In this document: positions 36,286 through 47,607 of the stretch, in pieces | Layout: every line of letters begins with the position of its first letter | Numbering within the stretch: the stretch's first letter is position 1 | Assembly (NCBI GenBank): GCA_028826165.1 | Contig: JAPDFW010000054.1 | Coordinates: 252,001 to 316,000 of the forward strand | DNA length: 64,000 nt | Reading direction: 5' to 3' | Source: Anaeramoeba ignava | Taxonomy: Eukaryota > Metamonada > Anaeramoebidae | Translations under genes and position numbers: made by a program | The notes under the pieces: model-generated | Databases searched by the model: none | Told to the model about the DNA's origin: nothing | The model's input: the letters and a program-made list of their open reading frames with translations, nothing else

Positions 36286-37332
36286 TTAATTCTTTTTGGA
36301 ATAAAATTCTATTAATTCTTTTGAAGTGAAAATGCCATGTTCAGTTATAATTTTAGTAACAAGATCGAAAGGAGTAAAATCAAATGCGAAATTTAAACAA
36401 TCAACACCTTCAGGAACAATTCTAGTTTTTCCAAGAACATTAGAAACTTCAAAAGGATCTCTTTCTTCAATTTTGACATTGACACTAGTCTCAGAAAGTG
36501 AAAGAGAAGAACTAGGAGCAACAACATAAAAAGGAACGTTATTGGCATTAGCAGCTAAAGCAACCATGTAAGTACCAATTTTATTAAAAACACCATCAGA
36601 AGTGATTCTGTCAGCACCAACAAAAATTTTTTGGATCTTTCCAAGTCTCATTAACAAACCAGAAGAATTATCGGAAATGACTTTGACAGGTATTTTCTGG
36701 TATTGAAGCTCAAAAGCTGTCAATGTCGCACCTTGTAAACGAGGTCTTGTTTCATCCGAAATCACATTTATTTTTTTCTTCTCTTCGCGGAAAGCATAAG
36801 TGATGGCTGATAAAGCTGTTCCATAAAGAACCGTTGCAAGAGAACCAGCATTGCAGTGTGTAAGAACACAATCACCGTTAGAAATTAAAGAAGCACCATT
36901 TTTTCCAAGCATGAAATTTATGGACACATCTTTTTCAGCCATTTTATTTGCTTTTTCCACCAAAAAATTGCTAATTTCATCAACCGTTTTGTCCGTTTTT
37001 TTAAGTGCGTAAAATTTCTTCATCATTTTTTGTGTTGCCCAAAATAGGTTGACAGCAGTTGGTCTTGTCTTGTCAATTTCTGTTTTTGCCTGTTCAAGTT
37101 TTTCTGTAAAAATTTCAATCTTCTCATCCAAAAACTCAATACTGGCAAGTGCAATTCCATATGCTGCTGTTACTCCTATTAATGGTGCTCCTCGAACTTT
37201 CATTGTGTAAATTGCTTCGGCTATTTCTTTATATGTTGTAAGTTCTACAAAAATTGTTTCGTGTGGAAGTTTTGTTTGATCAATTATTTTCACACATTTT
37301 TTATCTGGAATATATTCTATTGATCGAAACAT
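36286..37332 (-). CDS. mtnA: Methylthioribose-1-phosphate isomerase
   Basis: Converts 5-methylthioribose-1-phosphate to 5-methylthioribulose-1-phosphate in the methionine salvage pathway; cytosolic. Single exon, 348 residues, the usual length. Seen directly: KVRGAPLIGVTAAYG (substrate loop), DKTRPTAVNLFWA, THCNAGSLAT with the catalytic cysteine at residue 160, ETRPRLQGATLTAFEL, and VGADRI with the catalytic aspartate at 241. Cys and Asp are the pair known from bacterial MtnA. Fold relatives are the eIF2B alpha/beta/delta subunits, but those lack this Cys/Asp pair, so MtnA is the better call. The ATG at 37332 follows a T-rich stretch and no upstream in-frame alternative is needed. It is one of the few intronless genes here. 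It converges with the SKP1 copy across a 249-bp homopolymer-rich spacer. No other salvage gene is in the window. Confidence 0.95.
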   Translation of the reverse strand: MFRSIEYIPDKKCVKIIDQTKLPHETIFVELTTYKEIAEAIYTMKVRGAPLIGVTAAYGIALASIEFLDEKIEIFTEKLEQAKTEIDKTRPTAVNLFWATQKMMKKFYALKKTDKTVDEISNFLVEKANKMAEKDVSINFMLGKNGASLISNGDCVLTHCNAGSLATVLYGTALSAITYAFREEKKKINVISDETRPRLQGATLTAFELQYQKIPVKVISDNSSGLLMRLGKIQKIFVGADRITSDGVFNKIGTYMVALAANANNVPFYVVAPSSSLSLSETSVNVKIEERDPFEVSNVLGKTRIVPEGVDCLNFAFDFTPFDLVTKIITEHGIFTSKELIEFYSKKN

Positions 37333-37564
37333 TTTATGAGAAAAAAATGAAAATGAAAATGAAAATGAAAATTGAAAAAAAATTTTTTTATTTCCAAAAA
37401 AAAGGAAAACAAAATCTAAAAGAAAAGAAAAGAATAATTTTAATCTAAATTTAAGAATTTTGTGACCAAGAATAACTATTTATAAAAAAAAAATCAAACA
37501 AAATTAATCATAAAAATTTCATAATCAAATAATTTGAAATTGGAATATAAATTTAAATTGAAAT

Positions 37565-37965
37565 TTACTGGCATTTAGGACATTCATAAAATATTGTTTG
37601 TCCTTCATCTGCACTTCTAAGTTGAGCTGTATTAAAAAGTAATTTATTATGTCCACATTTTGGACAAAGTTCATTAATTAAACTTCTACTTTCTTTTTCT
37701 TCTTCTAAATCTTCTGCTTCATCACTTAAAAAATTAATTTCATCCTCAAGATGATGAATAGATTGATGAGTTTTCCCATCAAGATCTTTTTTAAATATCA
37801 ATTTAGTTATAAATTTTATTATTATAAAATTATTTATTAAATTATTTATTAACCTATAACATCAGTTTCATATCCACAAACATCACAAATAATAGAATTT
37901 GATTGAATACTTGTATAATTTAAATAATTATGACAAACAGGACAAAAATCAAAAAAAGGTTCCAT
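37565..37965 (-). CDS. RPA12: RNA polymerase I subunit RPA12 (ZNRD1-like)
   Basis: Small two-zinc-ribbon subunit of RNA polymerase I that aids transcript cleavage, nucleolar. Exons 37854-37965 and 37565-37785 (donor GTTAAT, acceptor AAAAG, in phase) give 110 residues. N-terminal ribbon: FCPVCHNYLNY then IICDVCGYETDV, four cysteines. C-terminal ribbon: LCPKCGHNKLLFNTAQL then RSADEGQTIFYECPKC, again four cysteines, with the Asp-Glu of the catalytic hairpin. RSADEGQT matches RPA12 rather than RPB9, or RPC10/11 and TFIIS, which usually read RSADEPMT. The acidic linker (residues ~50-75) is typical. The protein ends right after the last cysteine pair, slightly shorter than in other organisms. The ATG is within 15 bp of an A-rich leader. 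Confidence 0.9.
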
Positions 37966-38232
37966 TCAAATAAAAATGAAAAAATGAAAAAATGAAAAAA
38001 TGAAAAAATGAATTTTATTGTTTTTTTTGATAAATTTTTTTTCAATTAATAAAGAAAAGAATGGAAAAGGTTTTAAATTAATTTAAAAAAAAAAAAAGGA
38101 AATTGTTTATTCTGAAAAAAAAAATTTTTTTGCTTTTTTTCTATTAAAAGAAAAAAAGAAAGTAAAAAGAAAGTTAAAAGAAAAAAAGAAAAAAAAAGAA
38201 AATGTAAAAAAAAAAATTTCTTTAATTTGGAT

Positions 38233-41200
38233 TTACTTTAAATGAATATCAGAAATAACTTCTTCAAATTTTCCTTCTTTAAAAAGTTTCCAAATTGATT
38301 CAATATCAGGACTCTATTTTTTTTTAAAAAAAAAAAGCAAAAAAAAAAGTGGAACATAAAATAAAATAAATTAAAATAAATTAAAATAAATTAAAATAAA
38401 TTACCATAAATCGATCTCTTTCCCATTTTTTTGCATATTTTCTAACTAATGCATGAACTCTTTCAAGAGGTTCTGTTGTTTTTAAAGGTCTTAATAAATC
38501 TATTCCTTGGCAAGCAGCTAAAAGTTCAATACTTAAAACTTTTTCAACATTTTCAACAATCATTAAAGCTTTTCTTGCTGCAAAAGCACCCATAGAAACA
38601 TGGTCCTAAAAAGAAATAATTTTTTTTCTTCTTGATGAGAATTTTTTTTTTTCATTTCATTTTGATTTTTCAATTTACCTCTTGCTATTTTATTTTTAAA
38701 TTTAAATGAAAATTTAATTTTAGTTTTAATTTTAATATTTAATTTAATATTTAATTTAATTACTGCTGCTGATGTTGATATTGTATCATTTGAAGAAGGA
38801 TGAACAAGAACTTTATTTTCACTTGTTAAAGCTGCAGCAGTACAATGAGCTATCATAAAACCTGAATTTAATCCTTGATCTTTTGGAATTAAAAATGCTA
38901 TTTTATTTTTTGGAACAATTTAATATTTAATATTTATTTAATATTTATTATTTAATATTTGATATTTATTTATTATTTAATATTTAATATTTATTATTTA
39001 ATATTTATTATTTAATATTTATTATTTAATATTTAATATTTGATATTTAATATTTAATATTTAATATTTAATTTTTAATATTATTTAATATTTGATATTT
39101 AATATTTATTATTTAATATTTAATATTTAATATTTAATATTTAATATTTGATATTTAATATTTAATATTTAATATTTAATATTTGATATTTAATATTTAT
39201 TATTTAATATTTAATATTTATTTAAATATTTAATATTTATTTAATATTTAATATTTATTTAATATTTAATATTTATTATTTATTATTTAATATAAAAACA
39301 CACGAGGTAAACGATTAGATTCATGACCAGAATCATCAATAACATTTGGACCACTCAAATTGCTATTAACAAGCCTTTCTATTCTTCTTTCACTAATATT
39401 AGCAAGCTCAGCAACAGCCATTGAAATCAAATCAGCAGCTTTAGCAGGATATTCACCATGAAAATTACCTCCCGAAATAAAATAATCACCAGCTTTTCTA
39501 TGAGGAACAACAATGGGGTTATCAGTCGCACTATTAAGTTCAGTACTCAATATTGATCTAGCAAACATGAGCATATCATCAACAATCCCATGAATTTGGG
39601 GGATACATCGGAGGGTATAAGCATCTTGAACTGCATGTTTTGATTTTAGAAAAATTTCCGATTGATTATCCTCGCGATGCAGAAGCTTGCGCATACGCTC
39701 TGCCACTTTGATCTGTCCTTTATGTGGTCGAAGCGCATGCAAATCCGCGTCGTAAGCACGCGGTACACCCCTTAGGGCTTCAACTGTCATTGCCGCTACA
39801 ATGCATGATTGTCGCGCAACGTTTTCTGAACGTATAAGTGCTTCTGTCGTAAGCGACGTGATAAATTGCGTCCCGTTGATCATGGCTAATCCTTCCTTCG
39901 CCTTGGGACTTATTGCTGTTAATTGGTTTTTCTTAAGTACTTGTTCTGATGGTTCGTATTTTTGATCTTTTGTTTTCAATTTTTTTGTTTTTTTTTTTTA
40001 TCATGTTGTTCGTAATTCAAGTTTTGATTTAATTAGGAATGTTTGTTTTTGTTGTTCGTTTTATTAGTCATTTGTGTTCATTGTTTTGTTCGTTTTTTTA
40101 TTTTTTTTATTCCTTTAAAATCCTGTTTTTTTTTTTTGAAATTTTTTTTTTGTTTTCTTTTTTTTTACTTTCAAAATCCCACATTTCTCCTTCTCCCATA
40201 AGTCCAAGTGCAAGATGAGCTAAAGGAGCAAGATCTCCACTTGCACCTACACTTCCTTTCTCAGGAATTTCTATTTTAATTTTGATTTTAATTTTAATTT
40301 TGATTTCGATTTTAATTTTAATTTTGAATTTGATTTTTATTTTGATTTTAATTTTGATTTTGATTTTAATTTTGATTTTTGATTTTAATTTTGATTTTGA
40401 TTTTGATTTTAATTTAGATTTTGATTTTGATTTTGATTTTAATTTTGATTTAAATTTTCATTTTGATTTTAATTTTAATTTTGATTTTAATTTAAATTTT
40501 CATTTTGATTTTAATTTTAATTTTGATTTTGATTTTGATTTTGATTTTGATTTTGATTTTAATTTAGATTTAAATTTTGATTTTAATTTTGATTTTAATT
40601 TTAATTTTAATTTTAATTTTGATTTTAATTTTGATTTTGATTTTGATTTTGATTTAAAAAAAAAACGGACTTGGTAAACAATCATGGTTAAACGCATCAA
40701 TTAATTTATTTAAAGTTTCCAAAGAAATTCCACTATAACCTTTTGCCAAAACATTAATTCTCAAAGCCAATAGCATTCTAGTACGAGTAGGAGACAAAGG
40801 ATCACCCACACCAGCAGCATGAGATCGAATCAAATTTTGCTATAAAAGAAGAAGAAATAAGAAGAGAAAAAGAAATAAATGTAAGAAAGAATATTGAAGG
40901 TCTTTAAATAAGGATATTTTAACTCACTTGAAGATCAATTAAATTTTCATTTGAAATTAAAACATTTGCAAAATTGCCAAATCCAGTGTTAATTCCATAA
41001 ACAACTTCCCCACTATTTGCAAGTGAATCAATGCAACTTCTTGACTCCTTGATTTTTCTAATTGATTCCTTGCTTAAACTTATCCTAAATTCTCCTGTAC
41101 TTAGTTGCATTAATTTTTCGGGACTTAAACTACTTCCATCAAGTTCAAAATTCCCTTTTTTTTGCTTCTTGGAAAATGAAAATAACCGCAGATTTCTAAC

Positions 41201-41383
41201 GTATTTTTCTTCAAATCCTATTTTTTTTGTATTGGTTCGTATTTTCTTCTTCTTGTTGTTGATATTATTTAATGAAAAGAATTTTTGACTTATTTTTGGT
41301 AATTCAATTTTTTTTAAAATTATTGATTGTATTTTTGTTAAAAATTTTGTTGGATTTATTCGTAATATTTGTTGATGAAGCAT
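38233..41383 (-). CDS. HAL: Histidine ammonia-lyase with N-terminal extension, 8 exons
   Basis: Deaminates L-histidine to urocanate, the first step of histidine breakdown. Exons on the minus strand: 40928-41383, 40671-40839, 40169-40270, 39304-39966, 38764-38897, 38679-38684, 38405-38605, 38233-38313; all GT-AG, in phase, 603 residues. The MIO cofactor triad Ala-Ser-Gly is at residues 218-220 ([14 protein letters not shown]). Other family motifs are [88 protein letters not shown] and EDHVSMG. The layout matches animal HAL better than plant PAL. About 75 extra residues at the N-terminus are rich in Ile, Lys, Asn and Arg with few acids ([19 protein letters not shown]), so a mitochondrion- or hydrogenosome-type presequence is possible. 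Exon 6 is only 6 nt. Confidence 0.95.
38679..38684 (-). other. 6-nt micro-exon of HAL gene (Gln-Glu)
   Basis: On the minus strand the sequence reads ATAG|CAAGAG|GTAAAT between two AT-rich introns (38685-38763 and 38606-38678). CAAGAG codes Gln-Glu in phase 0 and restores the SAAQEDHVSMG motif; without it two residues of a highly conserved HAL segment would be missing. Confidence 0.85.
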
Positions 41384-41618
41384 AATTAATTAATAATAAA
41401 AAAAAATGAAAAAAATTTTTTGATATTTTTTTTATTAAATTTTTTTTTTTTTTTTTGATCGAAAAAAAGAATTAAAAAAAAAGAAAAAAGAAAATTGATT
41501 CATCAAAAAATATGAATCAATTTTGATTTTGATTTGATTTGGATTTTGAATCAAAAAATATGAATCAATTTGGATTTTGATTTGGATTTGGATTTTGATT
41601 TTGATTTTGATTTTGATT

Positions 41619-44600
41619 TTAATTTTTTGATTTAAATTCCTTTTGAAAAATTATTTCCTTTTTTGGTAAATTTTTAATTTTTTCTTGAATTATTGAGAAT
41701 ATTTTTGATTCAATATCTGCTAATAATTTTGAATTAATAGAATTAATAATTTTTTGTTTAATTTTTTCGGAATTAATATTTAAAATTGGAATTGATTGAA
41801 TTTTTTCCATTTTAATTGGAAAAGAAATAATGAATTGATTTTCAATTTGATTTTCAATTTGATTTTGATTTTGATTTTGATTTTGATTTTGATTTTCGAT
41901 TTGAAATATTTGAAAAGCTTTTTTAAGTAATTGATTTTGTAAATGAATTGTATAATCAATCATATTTTCAATTAACATAAAAATTTGGAAATTTTGATCT
42001 AATTTTTTAGAAGTTAAAATTTTAATTCTTTTTAAGCAAATATCCCAAAATATTTTGAAATGATAATAATTTTTATGAGAGTTAATATTTTTTGAATAAA
42101 TCCATTCAATAAAATTTTCATTTTGATTTTGATTTTCATTTTGATTTTTTAAATTATCAAAAATTATACTTGAAATTTCAAGAAATTGTGGAAATAAATT
42201 CAAAAATTTCAATTCTTCTAAATTTTCAAAAAAGAAATCAAGTGCAAAAGTTTCTTTCTTTTCTTGATTTTTTTTGGAATTAATCAAATCAAAAATTTGA
42301 AACAATTCTTTTGATCCAAAATTTTGAAAAATCCATTTTTTTTCGATCTCTGGTTTTGTTATTTCTTGAATTAAATCAACTTGAGAAATTGGATTTGCTT
42401 GAATTAAATTTAAGATATCTTGTTGATTTTTTTTACGAATTTCTTCTATATTCTTGTGAAATGAATTTTTGTTATATTTTTCTTGGTTTTGAGTCTCTTC
42501 TGAAAATTTAACCAAAATTTGATTATAATAAGCAAATGAATCTTTAAAAGGAATGTTTAATAAATTTGCTAATATTTCATTATCATTATTAATATGTTTT
42601 AAAAATATACTGTAAGTTTCATCTGATGAAAATTGATTTGAAACAAAATAATTTTTAAAATTAATAGAAGGATGATAATAAGTATCAAAATTAATTAAAC
42701 AAGATAAAAAGAATGAAGTGATCATCAATCGAATAATTCTAAAATCAATAGGATCAATTCCAGAAATAGTAACAAATGGATTTCTTTTTGGATATTCATT
42801 TATTATTGGATAAATTGTATTTGAAAATAGTGAAACTATCAATTCTTTTTTTTCTTGTGATATTTTCAAATCATCTTTAATTGATTCAAATCCATTCCAA
42901 TAAGTTTTTATTAAATCTTCTAAATCTTTAATTTCTTTAATTTCTTCATTTTTTGTTAACATTTCAAAAATTCCATTTAAATGAATAAAAGGTTTTATTT
43001 TCTTTTGAAGTATAATCTTATGTGTTTCCAAAATAATTTGTTTAATTTGAGGTGAAATTATTTCCATATTTGATATTTTTTTCGAAAGGAATTGAACTTC
43101 TTCTTTTTTTTCATTATTAGTAAGTAATTTAAAATGTGAATCTATGAAATTTTTTATAGACTTGGTTTGTTTAAGTTGATTTTCTTTTATGAATTTTAAG
43201 AGATATCCAGAACCTTCCTTTTGATAAATTATTCCAAAAAGATAAATAAGAAAATCTTTTCCTTCATTTTGTAATGAAAATATTCTAATTTCTGGAAATT
43301 GTTGAATTAATGATGATGGATCTTCAAAAATTTGATTTCTTATATTGAATAATTGATTCATCTTTTCAAGATTAAATGGTGGGCTTGTAAATTGAATTAA
43401 TCTTGAATTATTAATAATTCTTTTTTCTTCTTCTTCTTTCTTTTCTTCTTCTTCTTTCTTTTCTTTTTCTATTTGTTGGAGATTTTCTTCTGTGATCAAA
43501 TTAATTTGGAATTTTGTTTTATATATCAATTTTTTTGCAATTATTTCTTCTAATTGTTTATCTTCCCAATCTGAATCAAAAATATATTCATTATTTTCCA
43601 TTTCGATTTTGATTTCATTTTCATTTTCATTTTCATTTTCATTTTTATTTTCATTTTCATTTTCATTTTCATTTTCATTTTCATTTTGATTTTGATTTTG
43701 ATTTTCAATTTGATTTTGATTTTGATTTTCAATTTCATTTTCATTTTGATTTTGATTTTCATTTTCAATTTCATTTTCATTTTCATTTTCATCTACATTT
43801 TCATTTTCATTTTCCTTTTCCTTTTCCTTTTCCTTTTCAATTTGATTTTCATTTTCATTTTGATTTTCATTTTCATTTTCATTTTGATTTTGATTTTGAT
43901 TTTCATTTTCATTTTCATTTTCCTTTTCATTTTGATTTTGATTTTGATTTTGATTTTCATTTTGATTTTGATTTTGATTTTCATTTTGATCTTGATTTTC
44001 TTTTTTAATTTTAAAATATTTAAAACCTGAATCGAAAATATATTCTTGATTTTCCATTTCCATTTCCATTTCCATTTCCTTTTCATCTTCATCTCCAAAT
44101 TCAAGTGGTATGAATTCATCATCTTCTTGATTTTCTTTTTTAATTTTAAAATATTTAAAACCTGAATCCAAAATATATTCTTGATTTTGATTTTGATTTT
44201 GATTTTGATTTTGATTTTGATTTTCATTTTCATTTTGATTTTGATTTTCATTTTCATTTTCAATTTCATCTGATATGAATTCATCATCTACATTTTCATT
44301 TTCATTTTCATTTTCATTTTCATCTTCAATTTCAATTTCATATTTTACAAATTCATCATTTTCATTTTCCTTTTCCTTTTCATTTTCAAATTCATCTGAT
44401 ATGAATTCATCATCTACATCTTGATTTTCCTTTTCAATTTCATTTTCATCTTCAATTTCAATTTGATATTTTACAAATTCATCATTTTCATTTTCCTTTT
44501 CCTCTTCAATTTCCATTTCCTTTTCATTTTTATCTCCAATTTCAAGTGGTATGAATTCATCATCTTCTTCTTGATTTTCTTTTTTAATTTTAAAATATTT

Positions 44601-46199
44601 AAAACTTGAATCGAAAATATATTCTTGATTTTGATTTTGATTTTGATTTTGATTTTGATTTTGATTTTCCATTTCCATTTCCATTTCCATTTCCATTTCC
44701 TTTTCATTTTGATTTTCATTTTCAATTTCAAGTGGTATGAATTCATCATCTTCTTCTTGATTTTCTTTTTTAATTTTAAAATATTTAAAACCTGAATCCA
44801 AAATATATTCTTGATTTTGATTTTGATTTTGATTTTCCTTTTCCTTTTCCTTTTCATTTTGATTTTGATTTTGATTTTGATTTTGATTTTGATTTTGATT
44901 TTGATTTTCATTTTCAATTTGATTTATGATATAAATTTCTTCTATTTTAGGATCAATAGTATTCGATAAAAATCTAATTTTTTTATAAATATTTTCATTC
45001 AATTCAAGACTTTTATCATGTTTAATTTGTTTCATCTCTTCTTTTTTAATTCCAAATTTTTTTTGTAAATTCTCATCTTTTAAAATAATTGTAAAAATAA
45101 TAGATGAAAATCTATTATATTCATTTTCACTAATTGTATTATTATCCGTTTTCTTAAATAAATCTTCAATAATTTTTATTATTCCTTCATTGAATTGATC
45201 TCCAAAATTTTGATTGAATAATTTTGTAAAAAAATATTCAAAAATAGAATTATATATGAAAATATTCTTTCTGGAAATTTCATATAAATATTTAATATCT
45301 GAATTTTTAATGATTAAATTAATAAATCTAGAAACTAATTTCAAAACATTTTCTTTTTCCTTTTCCTTTTCTTTTTCATTTTGATTTTCATTTTGATTTT
45401 GATTTTGATTTTGATCATTTTGATTTTCAATAATTAATCGATTTATTATAACTTTTTCAAAGTATTTTATAAATTTGGTAATTTCATTCAATTTTTTTCT
45501 CATAGAGTTAGTTTGTTTTGATATTTCTTTATCTTTTTTTATTAAATTGAAATGTTTTTTGATATCACATTTTTTCCCACAAATTGAACATTTCTTTTCA
45601 TTTTTCGTTTTCTCATAATCAATTTTTGAAATTATTCTATCTTTTATCAATTTATTTTGATCTTTTGTAGAACAAATGTAAATATCTTGTTTTAAATCTA
45701 TTATTTTTTTCATTTCATTCATATCACCAAAATTTTTGGAAATCCATTCCTTTATTTTCAAAGTTTGTGATTTGAATTTTTTCAAAACCTTTTCTATTTC
45801 TTCAAATTGTTTATCATTAGTGATATTTGTGTTGATAAGAGAATCATTGATTATATTCATTTTTTCAATAGAAGAAATTGCTTTTTGTAAAAATGAAGAT
45901 GAAGATGAAAAAAGATCATCTTGATTTTTCAATAAAATATTCTTCTTATTTGTTTGATATCTTGTTTTAATTATAATCTCTTTTTGATCTTTTTCTTCTA
46001 ATTTTATCATTTCAATTATTTCATTAAATTTTGTATTAAAGAAATTAAGAAAAGTTTTGAAAGTAGAAATTTCGTTTTGAGTTTTTTTCTCTTTCAATTT
46101 TAAAAACATTCTCAAACAACAATCAATAAAATAATAAATTGAAAAGTTATTCTGATATACTTCTAAAAATATTTTCTTATTGGTTTCATTTCTGTCCAA
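41619..46199 (-). CDS. C-terminal intact block of RNF213-like protein, 1,526 codons
   Basis: Longest unbroken frame of the RNF213-like locus. The first third is helical and charged, with a CSICGKKC-x4-H-type zinc-binding candidate coded near 45570-45600 (CSICGKKCDIKKHF) in place of a clear RING. The middle (about 43600-44930) is an acidic Glu/Asn/Gln region with repeated modules. The final ~650 residues are globular and helical (FTSPPFNLEKMNQLF, YYHPSINFKNYFVSN), consistent with the RNF213 C-terminal region though too divergent for certainty. The preceding frame (46163-46684) overlaps it by 37 bp, so the annotated start is probably an artefact of a frameshift near 46180 rather than a real initiation site. 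Confidence 0.7.
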   Translation of the reverse strand: MDRNETNKKIFLEVYQNNFSIYYFIDCCLRMFLKLKEKKTQNEISTFKTFLNFFNTKFNEIIEMIKLEEKDQKEIIIKTRYQTNKKNILLKNQDDLFSSSSSFLQKAISSIEKMNIINDSLINTNITNDKQFEEIEKVLKKFKSQTLKIKEWISKNFGDMNEMKKIIDLKQDIYICSTKDQNKLIKDRIISKIDYEKTKNEKKCSICGKKCDIKKHFNLIKKDKEISKQTNSMRKKLNEITKFIKYFEKVIINRLIIENQNDQNQNQNQNENQNEKEKEKEKENVLKLVSRFINLIIKNSDIKYLYEISRKNIFIYNSIFEYFFTKLFNQNFGDQFNEGIIKIIEDLFKKTDNNTISENEYNRFSSIIFTIILKDENLQKKFGIKKEEMKQIKHDKSLELNENIYKKIRFLSNTIDPKIEEIYIINQIENENQNQNQNQNQNQNQNQNEKEKEKENQNQNQNQEYILDSGFKYFKIKKENQEEDDEFIPLEIENENQNEKEMEMEMEMEMENQNQNQNQNQNQNQEYIFDSSFKYFKIKKENQEEDDEFIPLEIGDKNEKEMEIEEEKENENDEFVKYQIEIEDENEIEKENQDVDDEFISDEFENEKEKENENDEFVKYEIEIEDENENENENENVDDEFISDEIENENENQNQNENENQNQNQNQNQNQNQEYILDSGFKYFKIKKENQEDDEFIPLEFGDEDEKEMEMEMEMENQEYIFDSGFKYFKIKKENQDQNENQNQNQNENQNQNQNQNEKENENENENQNQNQNENENENQNENENQIEKEKEKEKENENENVDENENENEIENENQNQNENEIENQNQNQIENQNQNQNENENENENENENKNENENENENEIKIEMENNEYIFDSDWEDKQLEEIIAKKLIYKTKFQINLITEENLQQIEKEKKEEEEKKEEEEKRIINNSRLIQFTSPPFNLEKMNQLFNIRNQIFEDPSSLIQQFPEIRIFSLQNEGKDFLIYLFGIIYQKEGSGYLLKFIKENQLKQTKSIKNFIDSHFKLLTNNEKKEEVQFLSKKISNMEIISPQIKQIILETHKIILQKKIKPFIHLNGIFEMLTKNEEIKEIKDLEDLIKTYWNGFESIKDDLKISQEKKELIVSLFSNTIYPIINEYPKRNPFVTISGIDPIDFRIIRLMITSFFLSCLINFDTYYHPSINFKNYFVSNQFSSDETYSIFLKHINNDNEILANLLNIPFKDSFAYYNQILVKFSEETQNQEKYNKNSFHKNIEEIRKKNQQDILNLIQANPISQVDLIQEITKPEIEKKWIFQNFGSKELFQIFDLINSKKNQEKKETFALDFFFENLEELKFLNLFPQFLEISSIIFDNLKNQNENQNQNENFIEWIYSKNINSHKNYYHFKIFWDICLKRIKILTSKKLDQNFQIFMLIENMIDYTIHLQNQLLKKAFQIFQIENQNQNQNQNQNQIENQIENQFIISFPIKMEKIQSIPILNINSEKIKQKIINSINSKLLADIESKIFSIIQEKIKNLPKKEIIFQKEFKSKN
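43600..44935 (-). repeat. Acidic repeat region with recurring 25-residue modules
   Basis: Within the RNF213-like block, Glu/Asn/Gln/Met-Glu hexamer tracts separate four copies of a module reading EYI(L/F)DS(G/S)FKYFKIKKENQ, usually followed by EDDEFIPLE (about 44004-44056, 44100-44190, 44540-44630, 44730-44816). Two copies of a second module, NDEFVK-Y-IEIEDEN with DDEFISDE, also occur. A diverged copy (EYIFDSDWEDK) ends the region. Segmental duplication of module plus tract explains the pattern. Confidence 0.85.
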
Positions 46200-47607
46200 A
46201 TCTCTAAAATAAGCTTTAATTTTGAATGAAAAGATGGAAAATCAACTTTATATATTTCCACTAAAATGCTTTGATATGTTCTATTTTCTTGAGAAACTTT
46301 TTTGAGAAAATCAAAAATATCAATTTTTAATGCTTTAATCATTTCTTTTTCTTTCTTTTTCAAAGTAATTGATTGTAAATCTTGTATATATAAAATAATA
46401 ATCTCAGAATTATAAATATCTTTTTTGTTAGAAATTGTTTCTTCAATATATTCAAGTAATGATTTATTTTCTTCTAATTCAAATTGATCTTCTTTAATTA
46501 TTGTGTAAATATTATCAAAAAATGGTAATTTTGTATTTTCATATGTAACTTTTGTTTTTTGTATCATAGATAAACTCATTTTTGAAATTAATCTCTTCCA
46601 AAAATCAAAAATTTGTTTGTTTGAAGATAAATTTCTAGATGGTAAATCTTGAACTGTATTGTTTAAAAATCGAAAATATTTCAATAATCTTTAATTTGAA
46701 TTGCAAATAAAGAAAAGAATTTAAATTTTGGAATTTATTTTTCTGATTTTTGGTTCATTCTTTATCATTTCAATTAAATTCCATTGATAAAATTCCTCAT
46801 TTTTGTTTTTAATTCCACTTTTTATCATTTGAATGAAAAAGTTTATAATAATTTCCTTAAATTTATCAATATCTAAAATTGATTTGATATTTTTAAAGCA
46901 ATCTTGAAATAATCATCTTTAATTTTTTTAAAATTTTAGAAAGGGAATGTTTCAAATTATTTTGAATAATTGAATAAGTTTGATCTTTTGTTGTTGTTAA
47001 TAACACTTTCTAATGATTCATTCATATTTGATTCCTTGATATAAATCCAAAATAATTTTTGGAGAAAGTTGATCCAAATGATAATATTCCCAAAATTGTT
47101 CAAAACAATAAGATATTTTTGGTGAATTTGTATCTTTTTGAAGTATAGATAATAAAATATAACATAAAATTTCTGTTCTTCAACTTCATTAATCTTTTTC
47201 ATTATTACTTTCTTTTAAGAAAATCAAATATCATTTCTTCAATTATAAATTTGGATTGATGGAAAATACTTTGTATTAATTTGATTTGAATCAGCATATA
47301 TCAATAAAACTTGATTTTCATCATTCAATTTTACATTTTCTTGTTGTTTTTGATTAAAAAGAATTCTTTTTCTAATTTATTTCTCAATGTTTTTTGTTCT
47401 ATATCAGTAGAAAGAATTTCAATTGAATTAATAATGTAATTTTGAGGAATTGTTTTAATTTTTCATCACTTGAAGAATATGTAAAAATTATTGAATTATA
47501 ATGAATATGATTTTTCAGAATTTCATTTTCAAATAAAGAAATAAAATTTTGATGTGATTGTAAAATTGATGTTGAACAATCTTTTCAAATACAAAGATTT
47601 TTATTTG

